Part shown: piece by piece, positions 1 through 8,196 of the stretch
Numbering within the stretch: the stretch's first letter is position 1
How the letters are laid out: each line of letters opens with the position of its first letter
From: Bacteroidales bacterium
GTDB lineage: Bacteria > Bacteroidota > Bacteroidia > Bacteroidales > UBA1715
Length of the DNA stretch: 64,000 nucleotides
Reading direction: 5' to 3'
Assembly: GCA_017642535.1 (NCBI GenBank)
Contig: JAGCOW010000057.1
Location: 1-64,000 of the forward strand
The notes under the pieces: model-generated
The model's database searches: none
What the model was told of the DNA's origin: nothing
The model's input: the letters and a program-made list of their open reading frames with translations, nothing else
Translations under genes and position numbers: made by a program

Positions 1-168
1 ATTATCGCATCCGTGAGAAGCATTTTCTTCTTTCTTGTCCGACTCCGAAATATCGCTTTGGGCTATGTCGGAAGAGGAAGTTTCGGTTTCTGGAACTTGT
101 TCTGCTTTACCAGAGAATAACTCAGAGAGTTTTGTAAACAGCAAATCGATGATTTTAAATGTTTTCAT
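1..168 (-). CDS. N-terminal fragment of an unidentified acidic protein
   Basis: The reading frame opens with ATG at 168 on the minus strand and runs off the left edge still open, giving 56 residues beginning MKTFKIIDLLFTKLSELFSG followed by a Ser/Glu/Asp-rich, low-complexity stretch. No domain is recognisable in the visible part. The first 20 residues are amphipathic rather than a classical signal peptide. Function unknown. Confidence 0.55.
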   Translation of the reverse strand, partial: MKTFKIIDLLFTKLSELFSGKAEQVPETETSSSDIAQSDISESDKKEENASHGCDN

Positions 169-450
169 AATTCATTTTTTTACGTATATTATTAGGAGAC
201 CAAGTAAATAAAAAAAATAGAATTATAGAAATTTTTTTTAGGTCATTTGCAGGTGTGGTGGTAATAGCATAGTAAAATCAATGTGGAGGAGTAGTTTTAA
301 TAAAGCAAAAATCTTTATGGGAAGAAAAGAAGATAAATGACTGCAAAAAAACAAAACAAATCGTAATTAAAAGGAAATTAGTATATTATGTAAATATTAG
401 CTCGGTCGTAAATCCACCGACAAAACTTCAAATAATGCATAGTTTTATGT

Positions 451-574
451 CAAACTTTACTTTTAAAAGTAAAAAAATAAAAGCAAACTTTACCTTCAAA
501 AGTAAAAACTAAACAAAAAGATTTACTTTCAAAAGTAAAAAACTTATGTAAAATTTTACTTTGTAAAGTTAAAA
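451..574. repeat. Array of four palindromic units upstream of AAA ATPase
   Basis: Four related units of about 20 bases, each close to TTTACTTTTAAAAGTAAA, end at about 473, 506, 539 and 573, a period of about 33 bases. Units 1 and 2 share the prefix CAAACTTTAC; unit 4 is the most degenerate and lies just upstream of the -7 box of the following gene. Each unit is a near-perfect inverted repeat, as expected for a dimeric DNA-binding protein. The position suggests an operator controlling the ATPase gene, possibly by its own product; that role is inference. Confidence 0.75.
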
Positions 575-577
575 TCA

Positions 578-585
578 TATATTTG
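578..585 (+). promoter_or_regulatory. Bacteroidetes -7 promoter element of AAA ATPase
   Basis: TATATTTG matches the Bacteroidetes -7 consensus TAnnTTTG and lies 23 bases before the ATG at 609. The fourth palindrome of the upstream array falls where the -33 region would be, so a protein bound there would compete with RNA polymerase. Confidence 0.6.
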
Positions 586-608
586 CAGAAATATAGAAGT
601 GAAGTGTT

Positions 609-1802
609 ATGGAGAACTTGTACAAAATCTACGGGCGATTGCTGGTGGAAACGGATATGTCGTTTACCCGCTATTTGTACGGAAAAATCAATTGGAATAA
701 CCGATTGATTGTGATTAAGGGTGCAAAAGGAGTGGGGAAGACCACTTTGATTTTGCAGCACATAAAACGCACATTTGAGAATCCCGAGAAGGCGCTGTAT
801 GTGTCGTTGGACAATATGTGGTTTTCAACCCATACTATTTTGGAACTGGCGGAGTATCACTATACGCACGGCGGTACGCACCTTTTCCTTGACGAAGTTC
901 ATAAATATCGTGGGTGGCAGCAGGAAGTAAAGAATATTTACGATTCTTATCCGAAATATAATATTGTGGTTACCGGCTCATCCATTCTTAAACTGAATGA
1001 TTCGTTGGATGCCGACTTGTCGCGGCGATACAGGCAATACACGTTGGAGGGCTTGTCGTTTCGGGAGTATCTGAAATTGGAGAATATTGCCGACTTTGAT
1101 GTCTTGCGGATGGAGGATATTTTGGAAAATCACTTTTCCATTGCTTCAAAAATCACATCGAAAGTGCGGGTGCTTCAGTATTTTGAGAAATACCTCAAGA
1201 TAGGGTATTACCCGTTTTACCGTGAGGTTGGCGACGGTTTCCCCGAACGTTTGCAGCAGGTGGTTGAGAGCATTGTGCTTTCTGAAATTCCTTTTGTGGG
1301 AAATGTGGAATACGATTCTGTGTATAAAGTCAAACGCTTGCTGGGAATTTTGGCGGAATCGGCTCCTTATAAGCTCAATATATCGTCGTTGTGCAACTCG
1401 TTGCAGGCGTCGCGCAACAATGTGCTGAAACTCATTGATCTGATGGACAAGGCGGCGTTGACTCACAGGGTGTATTCCGTAGCCACAGGCATGAATTTGC
1501 TGACGAAACCAGAAAAAATATTGTTTCACAATACTAACCTTATGTATTCGCTTGCTTCTCAAGTCGATGCGGGAACGGCTCGTGAAACGTTTTTTGTGTC
1601 GCAACTTAGCGAAACGCACCAAATGTACATGCCAGAACTAGGTGATTTGGTGGTTGACGGCAAGTGGCTGTTCGAGATTGGTGGCAAAAAGAAACGGTTC
1701 ACTCAAATCAAGGACATTTCCCAAAGTTTCGTTGTTGCCGACAATCTGGAAATCGGACACGGAAATAAAATCCCTTTGTGGTTGTTTGGAATGTTGTATT
1801 AG
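609..1802 (+). CDS. AAA ATPase with DUF4143-type C-terminus
   Basis: This 397-residue protein has a P-loop GAKGVGKTT (residues 38-46), a Walker B segment LFLDEVH (92-98), the sensor-like VVTGSS, a winged-helix-like middle, and a C-terminal region containing DLVVDGKWLFEIGGKKKR, typical of AAA_14/DUF4143 ATPases where this part resembles a degenerate PD-(D/E)XK fold. The molecular role of the family is not established. It lies alone behind a palindrome array and converges with the kinase gene, overlapping it by four bases. A second family member is at 54977, also behind its own, different repeat array. Confidence 0.85.
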   Translation: MENLYKIYGRLLVETDMSFTRYLYGKINWNNRLIVIKGAKGVGKTTLILQHIKRTFENPEKALYVSLDNMWFSTHTILELAEYHYTHGGTHLFLDEVHKYRGWQQEVKNIYDSYPKYNIVVTGSSILKLNDSLDADLSRRYRQYTLEGLSFREYLKLENIADFDVLRMEDILENHFSIASKITSKVRVLQYFEKYLKIGYYPFYREVGDGFPERLQQVVESIVLSEIPFVGNVEYDSVYKVKRLLGILAESAPYKLNISSLCNSLQASRNNVLKLIDLMDKAALTHRVYSVATGMNLLTKPEKILFHNTNLMYSLASQVDAGTARETFFVSQLSETHQMYMPELGDLVVDGKWLFEIGGKKKRFTQIKDISQSFVVADNLEIGHGNKIPLWLFGMLY

Positions 1803-2971
1803 TATCTTTTCACCCCTAACGGAAGTTTTTCGGTGTAAGTCCGGAAGATATTTTGGTAATGGACAAGTAAGTCTAATCCTTTGTCGGTCAATATTTTGTT
1901 AAATAATTCATCGTCGGTTGTGGCATAGTTTCTGACCAACTTATTGGTGCCGACGACAAATGTGGTAATTGGGGGATTTGCCTCGATTTGGCTTGCAAAT
2001 TCTCCTTGTTTCAAGCTCGTAATAATTGGTTCTGCCAAAGCGGCTATGTCTGATTCCATACGGTCGAGAAGTTGCTTTTGTTCGCTTGTGAATTCCTCTT
2101 TTTCTTGAGACTGCACAATGACGGTATCGGGAATCTGTTTCGTGATATTTTGAATGTCGGAATTTTGTTTTATTGACACTGTAAGCAATATGGCAACAAC
2201 CAATAAAGTGGCAAGAAAAGGAATAAGAAACCACAAGAGTGTTCTTGTCCGAAATTGAGCAATGATTTCGTCAGCATTGGAAAAGCGCTTTGTTTTATCA
2301 AATTGCAGACATTTTTGCTTAATGAGCCAATATCTATGCGGAAACATCTGTTGCAGAATTTTCCCGAAAGCATATATATCACATCTTTGGTCGGTTTCTG
2401 CACCGTTTATGATTTGTTCAGGTGCGGCATAGCCGTCGCTTCCCGCCGGTTGTTTGAAAACAGCGTATGTATCGGAGTCGGAAATGCCAAAGTCTATGAT
2501 TTTTACATTGTTGCCGTTTCTGGTTATAATAATGTTGAGCGGTTTCAGGTCGCGGTGAATTATTTGCAAAGAATGGATATAACTCATTGCAGACAGAATT
2601 TCCAAGGCGATTTTCTTACGGATTTTTGCCGAAGGTTTTGTCTTGAGAAACTCGTCAAGTGTCAGTCCGTCAACGTATTCCATCAGGAAACACGGACCAA
2701 AACGCTCGTCGTTTTCCCACGAAACGGCACGGACAACATTGGGATGGTCAAGTCTGACTTCGAGTTCAAACTCTTTCTTGAGGAACTCGTTGTATTGCGT
2801 TAAATTTCGATATTCGGCTTGCAGGGCCTTGAGAAAATACCATTTTCCGTAACGTTTTACCTTACAGAGGCAATAGATTCCTTTATTGACGGGCTCTCCG
2901 TATTCGCTTATGCGATTAAGGTTTTCAGGGGATTCCTGCACATAATATCCAGAGTTTTTTTCGTTTTCCAT
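1799..2971 (-). CDS. Membrane-anchored Ser/Thr protein kinase
   Basis: The 390-residue protein has a Hanks-type kinase domain (about 25-240): lysine in FLKAL (48), HRDLKPLNI (139-147), DFG (160-162) and APE (183-185), all catalytic residues in place. The glycine loop is poorly conserved. One transmembrane helix (about 245-266) follows, then a C-terminal region of about 120 residues outside the membrane with no recognised domain. The topology is that of a bacterial eukaryote-like kinase with a cytoplasmic catalytic head and a periplasmic sensor. It is divergent from the gene at 3176. Confidence 0.88.
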   Translation of the reverse strand: MENEKNSGYYVQESPENLNRISEYGEPVNKGIYCLCKVKRYGKWYFLKALQAEYRNLTQYNEFLKKEFELEVRLDHPNVVRAVSWENDERFGPCFLMEYVDGLTLDEFLKTKPSAKIRKKIALEILSAMSYIHSLQIIHRDLKPLNIIITRNGNNVKIIDFGISDSDTYAVFKQPAGSDGYAAPEQIINGAETDQRCDIYAFGKILQQMFPHRYWLIKQKCLQFDKTKRFSNADEIIAQFRTRTLLWFLIPFLATLLVVAILLTVSIKQNSDIQNITKQIPDTVIVQSQEKEEFTSEQKQLLDRMESDIAALAEPIITSLKQGEFASQIEANPPITTFVVGTNKLVRNYATTDDELFNKILTDKGLDLLVHYQNIFRTYTEKLPLGVKRY

Positions 2972-3175
2972 CGGAATACAAAGATAATTGTTTCAATGAA
3001 AAGAAATGGCTTACGATTATTTTTTCTTTGTCATTTTTTTTTTAGAATCTATGGAAAATATTTTGATATAATAGAAAAAATATGTTTTAATTTTTCGTCG
3101 GTAAAATGAAATGACCTAAAATGACCTTTGGAAATTAGGGGAAAAACATTGACTTTTGTAGAAAATGAGTGAACA

Positions 3176-3748
3176 ATGGAGAAACAGTGTTCAGAAATAG
3201 CATTGCTGAAAGAAAAAATAGAAGTTGCATTGGCAAAAAGGATGAAAGTCCCTGCTGATTTCGATTTTCTGTCGGGGGCGATCTGGGATCGGATTCATGA
3301 AGGGGTGAGCGCTTCAACTTTGAAACGCATTTGGGGATATGTGGGAAAGGACATTGTTGCCCGTGAAAGCACGTTGGATATTTTATCTCGTTTTTTGAAT
3401 TATAAGAATTGGGACGATTTTGTTAAAAATGTGAATATATCCGAAGAACGACAGTCGGCTATCGTACTTGCTTCGTTTGTGCGTACGCAGGATTTGCTCG
3501 TTTCACAGAAAATAGAGGTTGGTTGGAAACCGAATCGCCGTTGCGTGTTTGAGTATCTCGGCGGACTACAATATAAAATCTTGGTGTCGGAAAACTCCCA
3601 ATTGCGCGTAGGGGACACGTTTTGTTGCGGGATATTCGTTCACGACGAGGCGGTAATCTTGGATAATTTGGTGCAGGACGGCGCCGCTCCTGTCAGATAT
3701 GTCATCGGCAGCAAAGATGGTATAGATTTGCTTAGAATTATTAAATAA
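3176..3748 (+). CDS. Uncharacterised protein with Bacteroidetes-specific N-terminal domain
   Basis: This 190-residue protein has an N-terminal helical region (residues 1-85) with the pattern STLKRIWGYV followed by STLDILSRFLNYKNWDDF, which I recall as common in Bacteroidetes hypothetical proteins and which looks like a small helix-turn-helix-type unit. The C-terminal half is beta-rich with no recognised family. It has no signal peptide and is probably cytoplasmic. It is divergent from the kinase gene with about 200 AT-rich bases between them. DNA binding is a guess. Confidence 0.7.
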   Translation: MEKQCSEIALLKEKIEVALAKRMKVPADFDFLSGAIWDRIHEGVSASTLKRIWGYVGKDIVARESTLDILSRFLNYKNWDDFVKNVNISEERQSAIVLASFVRTQDLLVSQKIEVGWKPNRRCVFEYLGGLQYKILVSENSQLRVGDTFCCGIFVHDEAVILDNLVQDGAAPVRYVIGSKDGIDLLRIIK

Positions 3749-3832
3749 GAAGATTGTTATTTTCTGATTATCAAAAAGATTTCTCCCTTTGATCGAAATG
3801 ACGTTTTCTTTTTTGTTACATATACTTTGGGT

Positions 3833-3862
3833 TTTGATAGGAATATTTATTTTCTATCTTTG
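3833..3862 (+). promoter_or_regulatory. Promoter of TSCPD gene
   Basis: A TTTG (-33 element) at 3833-3836 and TATCTTTG (-7 element) at 3855-3862, 18 bases apart, match the Bacteroidetes housekeeping promoter. The ATG of the next gene follows 17 bases later. Confidence 0.65.
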
Positions 3863-3879
3863 TATAAAATCTTTGCATT

Positions 3880-4146
3880 ATGAAATATAGATACAAAACC
3901 GTCGGTACGTGTAGCCAACAAATTGACTTTGAAATAGATAACAATATTTTGAAGAATGTTGTTTTTTATGGTGGATGTAACGGCAATCTGAAAGGAATCA
4001 GTAAATTGGTAGAAGGATTGTCGGTGCAGGAAGTTATAAAGCGTTTGGAAGGCATTCCTTGCGGAATGAAGTCAACCTCGTGTCCCGACCAATTGGCTAC
4101 GGCGTTGAAAAAAGTCTTGGCTAAAAAGGAAAGCGAAGAAAAATAG
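3880..4146 (+). CDS. TSCPD domain protein (TIGR03905 family)
   Basis: At 88 residues the protein is essentially one TSCPD domain, with conserved GGCNGNLKGISKLVEG near the middle and the family's defining TSCPDQLA near the end. The domain also occurs at the C-terminus of some B12-dependent ribonucleotide reductases, where its cysteines probably bind metal. The function of stand-alone versions is unknown. It converges with the WbqC gene, with stop codons almost touching, and has a good promoter of its own. Confidence 0.9.
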   Translation: MKYRYKTVGTCSQQIDFEIDNNILKNVVFYGGCNGNLKGISKLVEGLSVQEVIKRLEGIPCGMKSTSCPDQLATALKKVLAKKESEEK

Positions 4147-4148
4147 TT

Positions 4149-4760
4149 TTATAAAACTACCTTATTCAAATACTCTTTTGATTCTGGACCTTCGTTGCAC
4201 AACAGGTCCAAAATGCTGAGATTGGGAATGAACGCAAACTTGTCCTCAAACACTTGGGTATATGGCGGAAATTCTGCCGAGGACGCTACTTTGGGGGATA
4301 TTGTATAGCGAAAATCGTCATCCGTGTCATTGGGTTTGGCAAAATCTTGCGTAAATTGTATATCACATTGTATATGAAGTAGTTGCAATATACATTGCAG
4401 GATTTCCTGATTGTAGTCAATCAAAAACGTATATTTTTTCGAGAAAAACCGTTCCAGATCTTCTTTGTAATACTCAAAAAAAGGGGAGGAATTGTAGGCG
4501 GAATTGATTGCGTTCCAATGTTCTGCGTTCCAACGGTCGTGGTACGCAATTTTTACGTCCTTTATGAGCGTCTTGCTTCCTTGTGCCTTCTCCAACGGCA
4601 TTATCAAGTCAAGCTTCCCATTGGCGGAAAGTATGGTCATTCGGTTTCTATACGATTGTTTTACATAATGTTCCCATAGTTCAATTTGTGCCGAACCCTT
4701 CTGGTAAAGGAGGGCGACATATTGAACGGGAGGGAAATATGCCGTGGAAAGAATCATCAA
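4149..4760 (-). CDS. WbqC family protein
   Basis: This 203-residue protein matches the WbqC-like family: early YFPPVQYVALL, WEHYVKQSYRNRMTI, and the central WNAEHWNAINSAYNSSPFFE. In many Bacteroidetes the gene lies directly behind lepB, as here, where the coding regions overlap by four bases and translation is probably coupled. Family members occur in polysaccharide gene clusters, but the reaction is not known. Confidence 0.9.
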   Translation of the reverse strand: MMILSTAYFPPVQYVALLYQKGSAQIELWEHYVKQSYRNRMTILSANGKLDLIMPLEKAQGSKTLIKDVKIAYHDRWNAEHWNAINSAYNSSPFFEYYKEDLERFFSKKYTFLIDYNQEILQCILQLLHIQCDIQFTQDFAKPNDTDDDFRYTISPKVASSAEFPPYTQVFEDKFAFIPNLSILDLLCNEGPESKEYLNKVVL

Positions 4761-6175
4761 TCCTTGTGGATTATGTTGAACAACCTACTCCAACGAATGT
4801 TTGACGGGAATGATTTGTTCTGTTCCGACGAGAACCAGATAATCACAGCTTTGCCTACAATATGGTCTTCTGGCACAAAACCCCAGAAACGCGAGTCTTG
4901 GGAATTGTCGCGATTGTCGCCCATCATCCAATAATAATTTTGTTTGAATGTGTATGTCGTTGCAAGCGTGTCGTTTATGTAGATTTTGTCGCCTTCTACA
5001 CGGAGTGTGTTTGTCTCGTACAATTCAATGATTCGCTTGTATAAAGGTAAGTTCTTGATATCCAATGGAATTGTGACGCCTTCTTGTGGAATTACAAGAG
5101 GACCGAAATAGTCTTTGTTCCAATTATAGCGCACATCTTGCGGGAAACATTCTTTGTAACGGAATCCGCTTGGAAACTCGCCTTTGGTGATTTTCTTCAC
5201 TGAAGAGTATTTTCCCAAAGCATCGACTTGTTCTTGATTGAGCAACATAATATAGCCGTTGCGCGTGTAGCCGTATTCGCGAATGTCGAGTTTTTCGAAA
5301 ATTGACGGTTTGAGTGGGGCGGAGGTTTCAATGTCGTAACGGAACTGAATTTTAGGGATATCTTTTTGTGGTTTCCCGTTGACTATGACTTTCCCGCCAA
5401 CAATCTGCAACGTGTCGCCTGCAACGGCAACGCACCGTTTAATATAGTTCTCGCGTTTGTCGAGCGGACGTACCACAATGGAGTCTTTGAAATATTCAAA
5501 GAAACTTTCTTCCAACGTCTTGTTTTGCGAACAGATTTTGTTCAAACGGATGTAATCGCGTTGGGAGATAGGATAGAGCGTGGTATCTTCAAGAAAATCA
5601 CGTTTTATCTGATAATAGCTTTGACTTTGGCGAGTGAGAATCACCGTATCGCCTTCGGGAAAGTTGAATACGACAATATCGTCTTTTTTAATGTAGTCAA
5701 ATCCGCTCATTCGTTCGTATGGACGTTTCCAAACCTCAGAATACGATTTTTTCATTCCATTTGAAAAAGGCATAGAGTGGTGTACGAATGGGAACGAAAT
5801 GGGAGTCATTGGTTTACGGGGACCGTAGTTGCATTTGCTCACGAACAAATAGTCGCCCACTAACATTGAACCTTCCATAGAAGATGTGGGGATTGTGTAT
5901 GCCTCGAAGAAGAAAATTCGGATGAACGAGGCGGCAATTACGGCAAAAATAATCGCATCGACCCAACCCATCAGCCAAATGCCGAATTTACTCTTGGGTT
6001 GATATATTTTCCAAAACGCCCAAGGAACTTTTTTTGTGATACATAAATCAAAAATGACGCCCAATCCGAGTAACCACCAGAAGTTGCCAAGCCAGATTAC
6101 GAATAAAATCCAACAAACGGCTGAGATACCGAATATGAACCATTTGTTTTTGAGAAACTCTACTATTTTTTTCAT
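4757..6175 (-). CDS. lepB: Signal peptidase I
   Basis: Type I signal peptidase removes signal peptides from exported proteins at the outer face of the inner membrane. The 472-residue protein has N-terminal membrane helices, the catalytic serine in IPTSSMEGSMLVGDY, the catalytic lysine region YIKRCVAVAGD, and the box D/E motif GDNRDNSQDSRFWGFV. It is longer than the E. coli enzyme because of a large insertion between boxes, usual in Bacteroidetes. It sits between dapB and WbqC on the same strand. Confidence 0.97.
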   Translation of the reverse strand: MKKIVEFLKNKWFIFGISAVCWILFVIWLGNFWWLLGLGVIFDLCITKKVPWAFWKIYQPKSKFGIWLMGWVDAIIFAVIAASFIRIFFFEAYTIPTSSMEGSMLVGDYLFVSKCNYGPRKPMTPISFPFVHHSMPFSNGMKKSYSEVWKRPYERMSGFDYIKKDDIVVFNFPEGDTVILTRQSQSYYQIKRDFLEDTTLYPISQRDYIRLNKICSQNKTLEESFFEYFKDSIVVRPLDKRENYIKRCVAVAGDTLQIVGGKVIVNGKPQKDIPKIQFRYDIETSAPLKPSIFEKLDIREYGYTRNGYIMLLNQEQVDALGKYSSVKKITKGEFPSGFRYKECFPQDVRYNWNKDYFGPLVIPQEGVTIPLDIKNLPLYKRIIELYETNTLRVEGDKIYINDTLATTYTFKQNYYWMMGDNRDNSQDSRFWGFVPEDHIVGKAVIIWFSSEQNKSFPSNIRWSRLFNIIHKD

Positions 6176-6205
6176 TCTGATTATGTATGTTAGTTTGCCT
6201 TTATT

Positions 6206-6922
6206 TTATAGGTTGAGCAAGTCTTTCATGCCGAACACGCCTTTCTTACCTTGTACGAATTCTGCTGCCAAAACGGCACCGAAAGCAAGTCCGCGACGCG
6301 ATTTCGCCATATGTTTGATTTCCAACACGTCTTCTGCCGAATCATACGTAACGACGTGTGTACCAGGAATTGTGCCCAAACGAGTGGAAACAACTTGTAA
6401 TTCGTCGGTTGACTTGAATTCGTTCAAACGCCAGTCTTTTTTACGATCGATATTTGCAAGAATATCTTTTGCAATAGTTATAGCCGTTCCGCTCGGAGCG
6501 TCAAGTTTTTGGTTATGGTGAGCTTCTTCCACGCAAACGTCGTATTGAGGAAATTTGTTCATTATTGCAGCCAGTTTCTTATTCAGTTCAAAGAAGATAT
6601 TGACACCGAGACTGTAATTTGAAGCGTAGAAGAACGTATTTCCCGTTTCTTTGCAGATAGAAGCGATTTCGTCAAATTTATCGGTCCAGCCGGTAGAGCC
6701 GGAAACAACGGGAACTCCCGCCTTGAAACATTGCAGGTAGTTGTTGTAGGCCGTTGCCGGAGTCGTGAACTCAATCACTACGTCGGCTTTTTTAAGGTTC
6801 TCTACTGTAAAATCTTGTTGATTGTTTATGTCAATGGTTAATACGATTGAGTGACCACGTTCAATGGCAATTTTCTCAATTTCTTTTCCCATTTTTCCGT
6901 ATCCTACGAGTGCAATTTTCAT
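6206..6922 (-). CDS. dapB: 4-hydroxy-tetrahydrodipicolinate reductase
   Basis: DapB reduces the dihydrodipicolinate-forming intermediate to tetrahydrodipicolinate in lysine and diaminopimelate synthesis. At 238 residues it has the N-terminal nucleotide-binding MKIALVGYGKMGKEI and the signature VEEAHHNQKLDAPSGTA. I start at the methionine of MKIALVGYG; an extension to 6961 would add 13 residues ahead of the Rossmann strand that the family lacks. It is upstream of lepB, 30 bases apart, in the same direction. Confidence 0.96.
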   Translation of the reverse strand: MKIALVGYGKMGKEIEKIAIERGHSIVLTIDINNQQDFTVENLKKADVVIEFTTPATAYNNYLQCFKAGVPVVSGSTGWTDKFDEIASICKETGNTFFYASNYSLGVNIFFELNKKLAAIMNKFPQYDVCVEEAHHNQKLDAPSGTAITIAKDILANIDRKKDWRLNEFKSTDELQVVSTRLGTIPGTHVVTYDSAEDVLEIKHMAKSRRGLAFGAVLAAEFVQGKKGVFGMKDLLNL

Positions 6923-6996
6923 AACTATTTGTATTGGTTTATAAAAAAAAGGGAAGCACAAAAGACTTCCCTAAAAATAATTGTTTTAAATACTAT

Positions 6997-7341
6997 TTAT
7001 TTAACTGCTTTTACGATAGCTTCGAATGCTTTTGGCTCATTCATTGCTAAATCGGCAAGAACTTTACGGTTCAACGTAATGTTGTTCTTTGCTAATGCAC
7101 CAATAAATTGAGAATAAGTCATTCCGTAAGTGCGAACACCAGCATTGATTCTTTGAATCCACAATGCACGGAAACTTCTCTTTTTAGCTTTTCTATCTCT
7201 GTACGCATATTGCAAACCTTTTTCCAAGGTGTTTTTTGCAACGGTATAGACGTTTTTTCTGTCACCAAAATATCCTTTGGTCTGATTTAAGATTTTTTTT
7301 CTGCGTGCTCTTGACGCAACGTTGTTTACTGATCTAGGCAT
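6997..7341 (-). CDS. rplT: 50S ribosomal protein L20
   Basis: The 114-residue protein begins [18 protein letters not shown], the family's basic N-terminus that binds 23S rRNA early in assembly, and has the usual length. It is last in the order thrS-infC-rpmI-rplT, the arrangement found across many bacteria, about 75 bases after rpmI. Confidence 0.98.
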   Translation of the reverse strand: MPRSVNNVASRARRKKILNQTKGYFGDRKNVYTVAKNTLEKGLQYAYRDRKAKKRSFRALWIQRINAGVRTYGMTYSQFIGALAKNNITLNRKVLADLAMNEPKAFEAIVKAVK

Positions 7342-7416
7342 ACCTTTAAATTTTTAACGATTCGCGACTACTTGTTTCATTAGTTCTTAGCTGCTGAATC
7401 ATTGTTACACAATAAA

Positions 7417-7611
7417 TTAAATTGAGAGCATTGATTTTACGCTCTTCTTGTTAGTCTTGTCAACTGTAGTTGAATAACGAAGATTTCTTTTTTGCTTCGT
7501 TTCCTTTTTCGTTAACAAGTGACTTTTAAACGCTTTTTTACGTTTGATTTTACCAGTACCCGTTAATGCAAAACGTTTTTTCGCACTGGATTTTGATTTC
7601 ATTTTTGGCAT
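7417..7611 (-). CDS. rpmI: 50S ribosomal protein L35
   Basis: The 64-residue, strongly basic protein begins [20 protein letters not shown], matching L35, with normal length. It lies 26 bases behind infC and before rplT, the conserved IF3-L35-L20 order. Confidence 0.98.
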   Translation of the reverse strand: MPKMKSKSSAKKRFALTGTGKIKRKKAFKSHLLTKKETKQKRNLRYSTTVDKTNKKSVKSMLSI

Positions 7612-7637
7612 TTTACTTCACTTATTTAGTTAAACAA

Positions 7638-8168
7638 TTATTTTTTCTTTGACAACGGAGAAAGAAGAATGAACATTCTCTTTCCTTCTAATTTCGGCTC
7701 GTGATCCAACTTCGCTACATCTTCCAAATCTTTGATGAAACGGGTTAGAACGTCGGCACCTTGTTCCTTGTATAAAATCGAACGACCTTTGAAGAACACG
7801 TAAGCCTTAACTTTCGCACCTTCGGCAATGAACTTCTGTGCGTGTTTCAACTTGAACTGATAATCGTGTTCGTCGGTTTGCGGTCCAAAACGAATTTCCT
7901 TGACTTCAACCTTGGCACTGTTGGCCTTCATTTCCTTCTGCTTCTTTTTCATAGAGTAGAGGAACTTCTGGAAGTCGATTACACGACAAACTGGTGGATC
8001 TGCGTTAGGCGAAATCTCAACCAAGTCAAGATTTTGGTCGTCGGCGATTTTGAGTGCGTCGAAAATGGAGTAAACTCCCTGTGTTACATTGTCACCAACT
8101 AACCGCACTTCGCGTGCCCGAATGCTGTGGTTGATTTTGAAATTGTCTGCTAATTCGTTAGCTGCCAT
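7638..8168 (-). CDS. infC: Translation initiation factor IF-3
   Basis: IF-3 binds the 30S subunit and controls start-site fidelity and subunit joining. The 176-residue protein has the N-domain with [16 protein letters not shown] and [19 protein letters not shown], the Lys-rich linker, and the C-domain with [20 protein letters not shown]. The Lys-rich tail KKK is typical. It follows thrS by 28 bases. The ATG at 8168 gives an N-terminus of plausible length. Confidence 0.97.
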   Translation of the reverse strand: MAANELADNFKINHSIRAREVRLVGDNVTQGVYSIFDALKIADDQNLDLVEISPNADPPVCRVIDFQKFLYSMKKKQKEMKANSAKVEVKEIRFGPQTDEHDYQFKLKHAQKFIAEGAKVKAYVFFKGRSILYKEQGADVLTRFIKDLEDVAKLDHEPKLEGKRMFILLSPLSKKK

Positions 8169-8196
8169 GAATTCGTTTTATCTCGTTTATACTTTT

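Larger units (their letters stand above)
169..608. other. Intergenic region, mostly featureless up to 450
   Basis: This 440-base stretch separates the leftward gene at the window edge from the AAA ATPase. From 169 to about 450 I see only AT-rich sequence with no convincing reading frame. The last 160 bases hold the palindrome array and promoter annotated separately. Confidence 0.5.

Noticed and set aside
451-574. Possible small CRISPR-like array
   Set aside because: Units are short palindromes with intervals of about 10-15 bases that resemble each other, and no cas genes are near. An operator array fits better.
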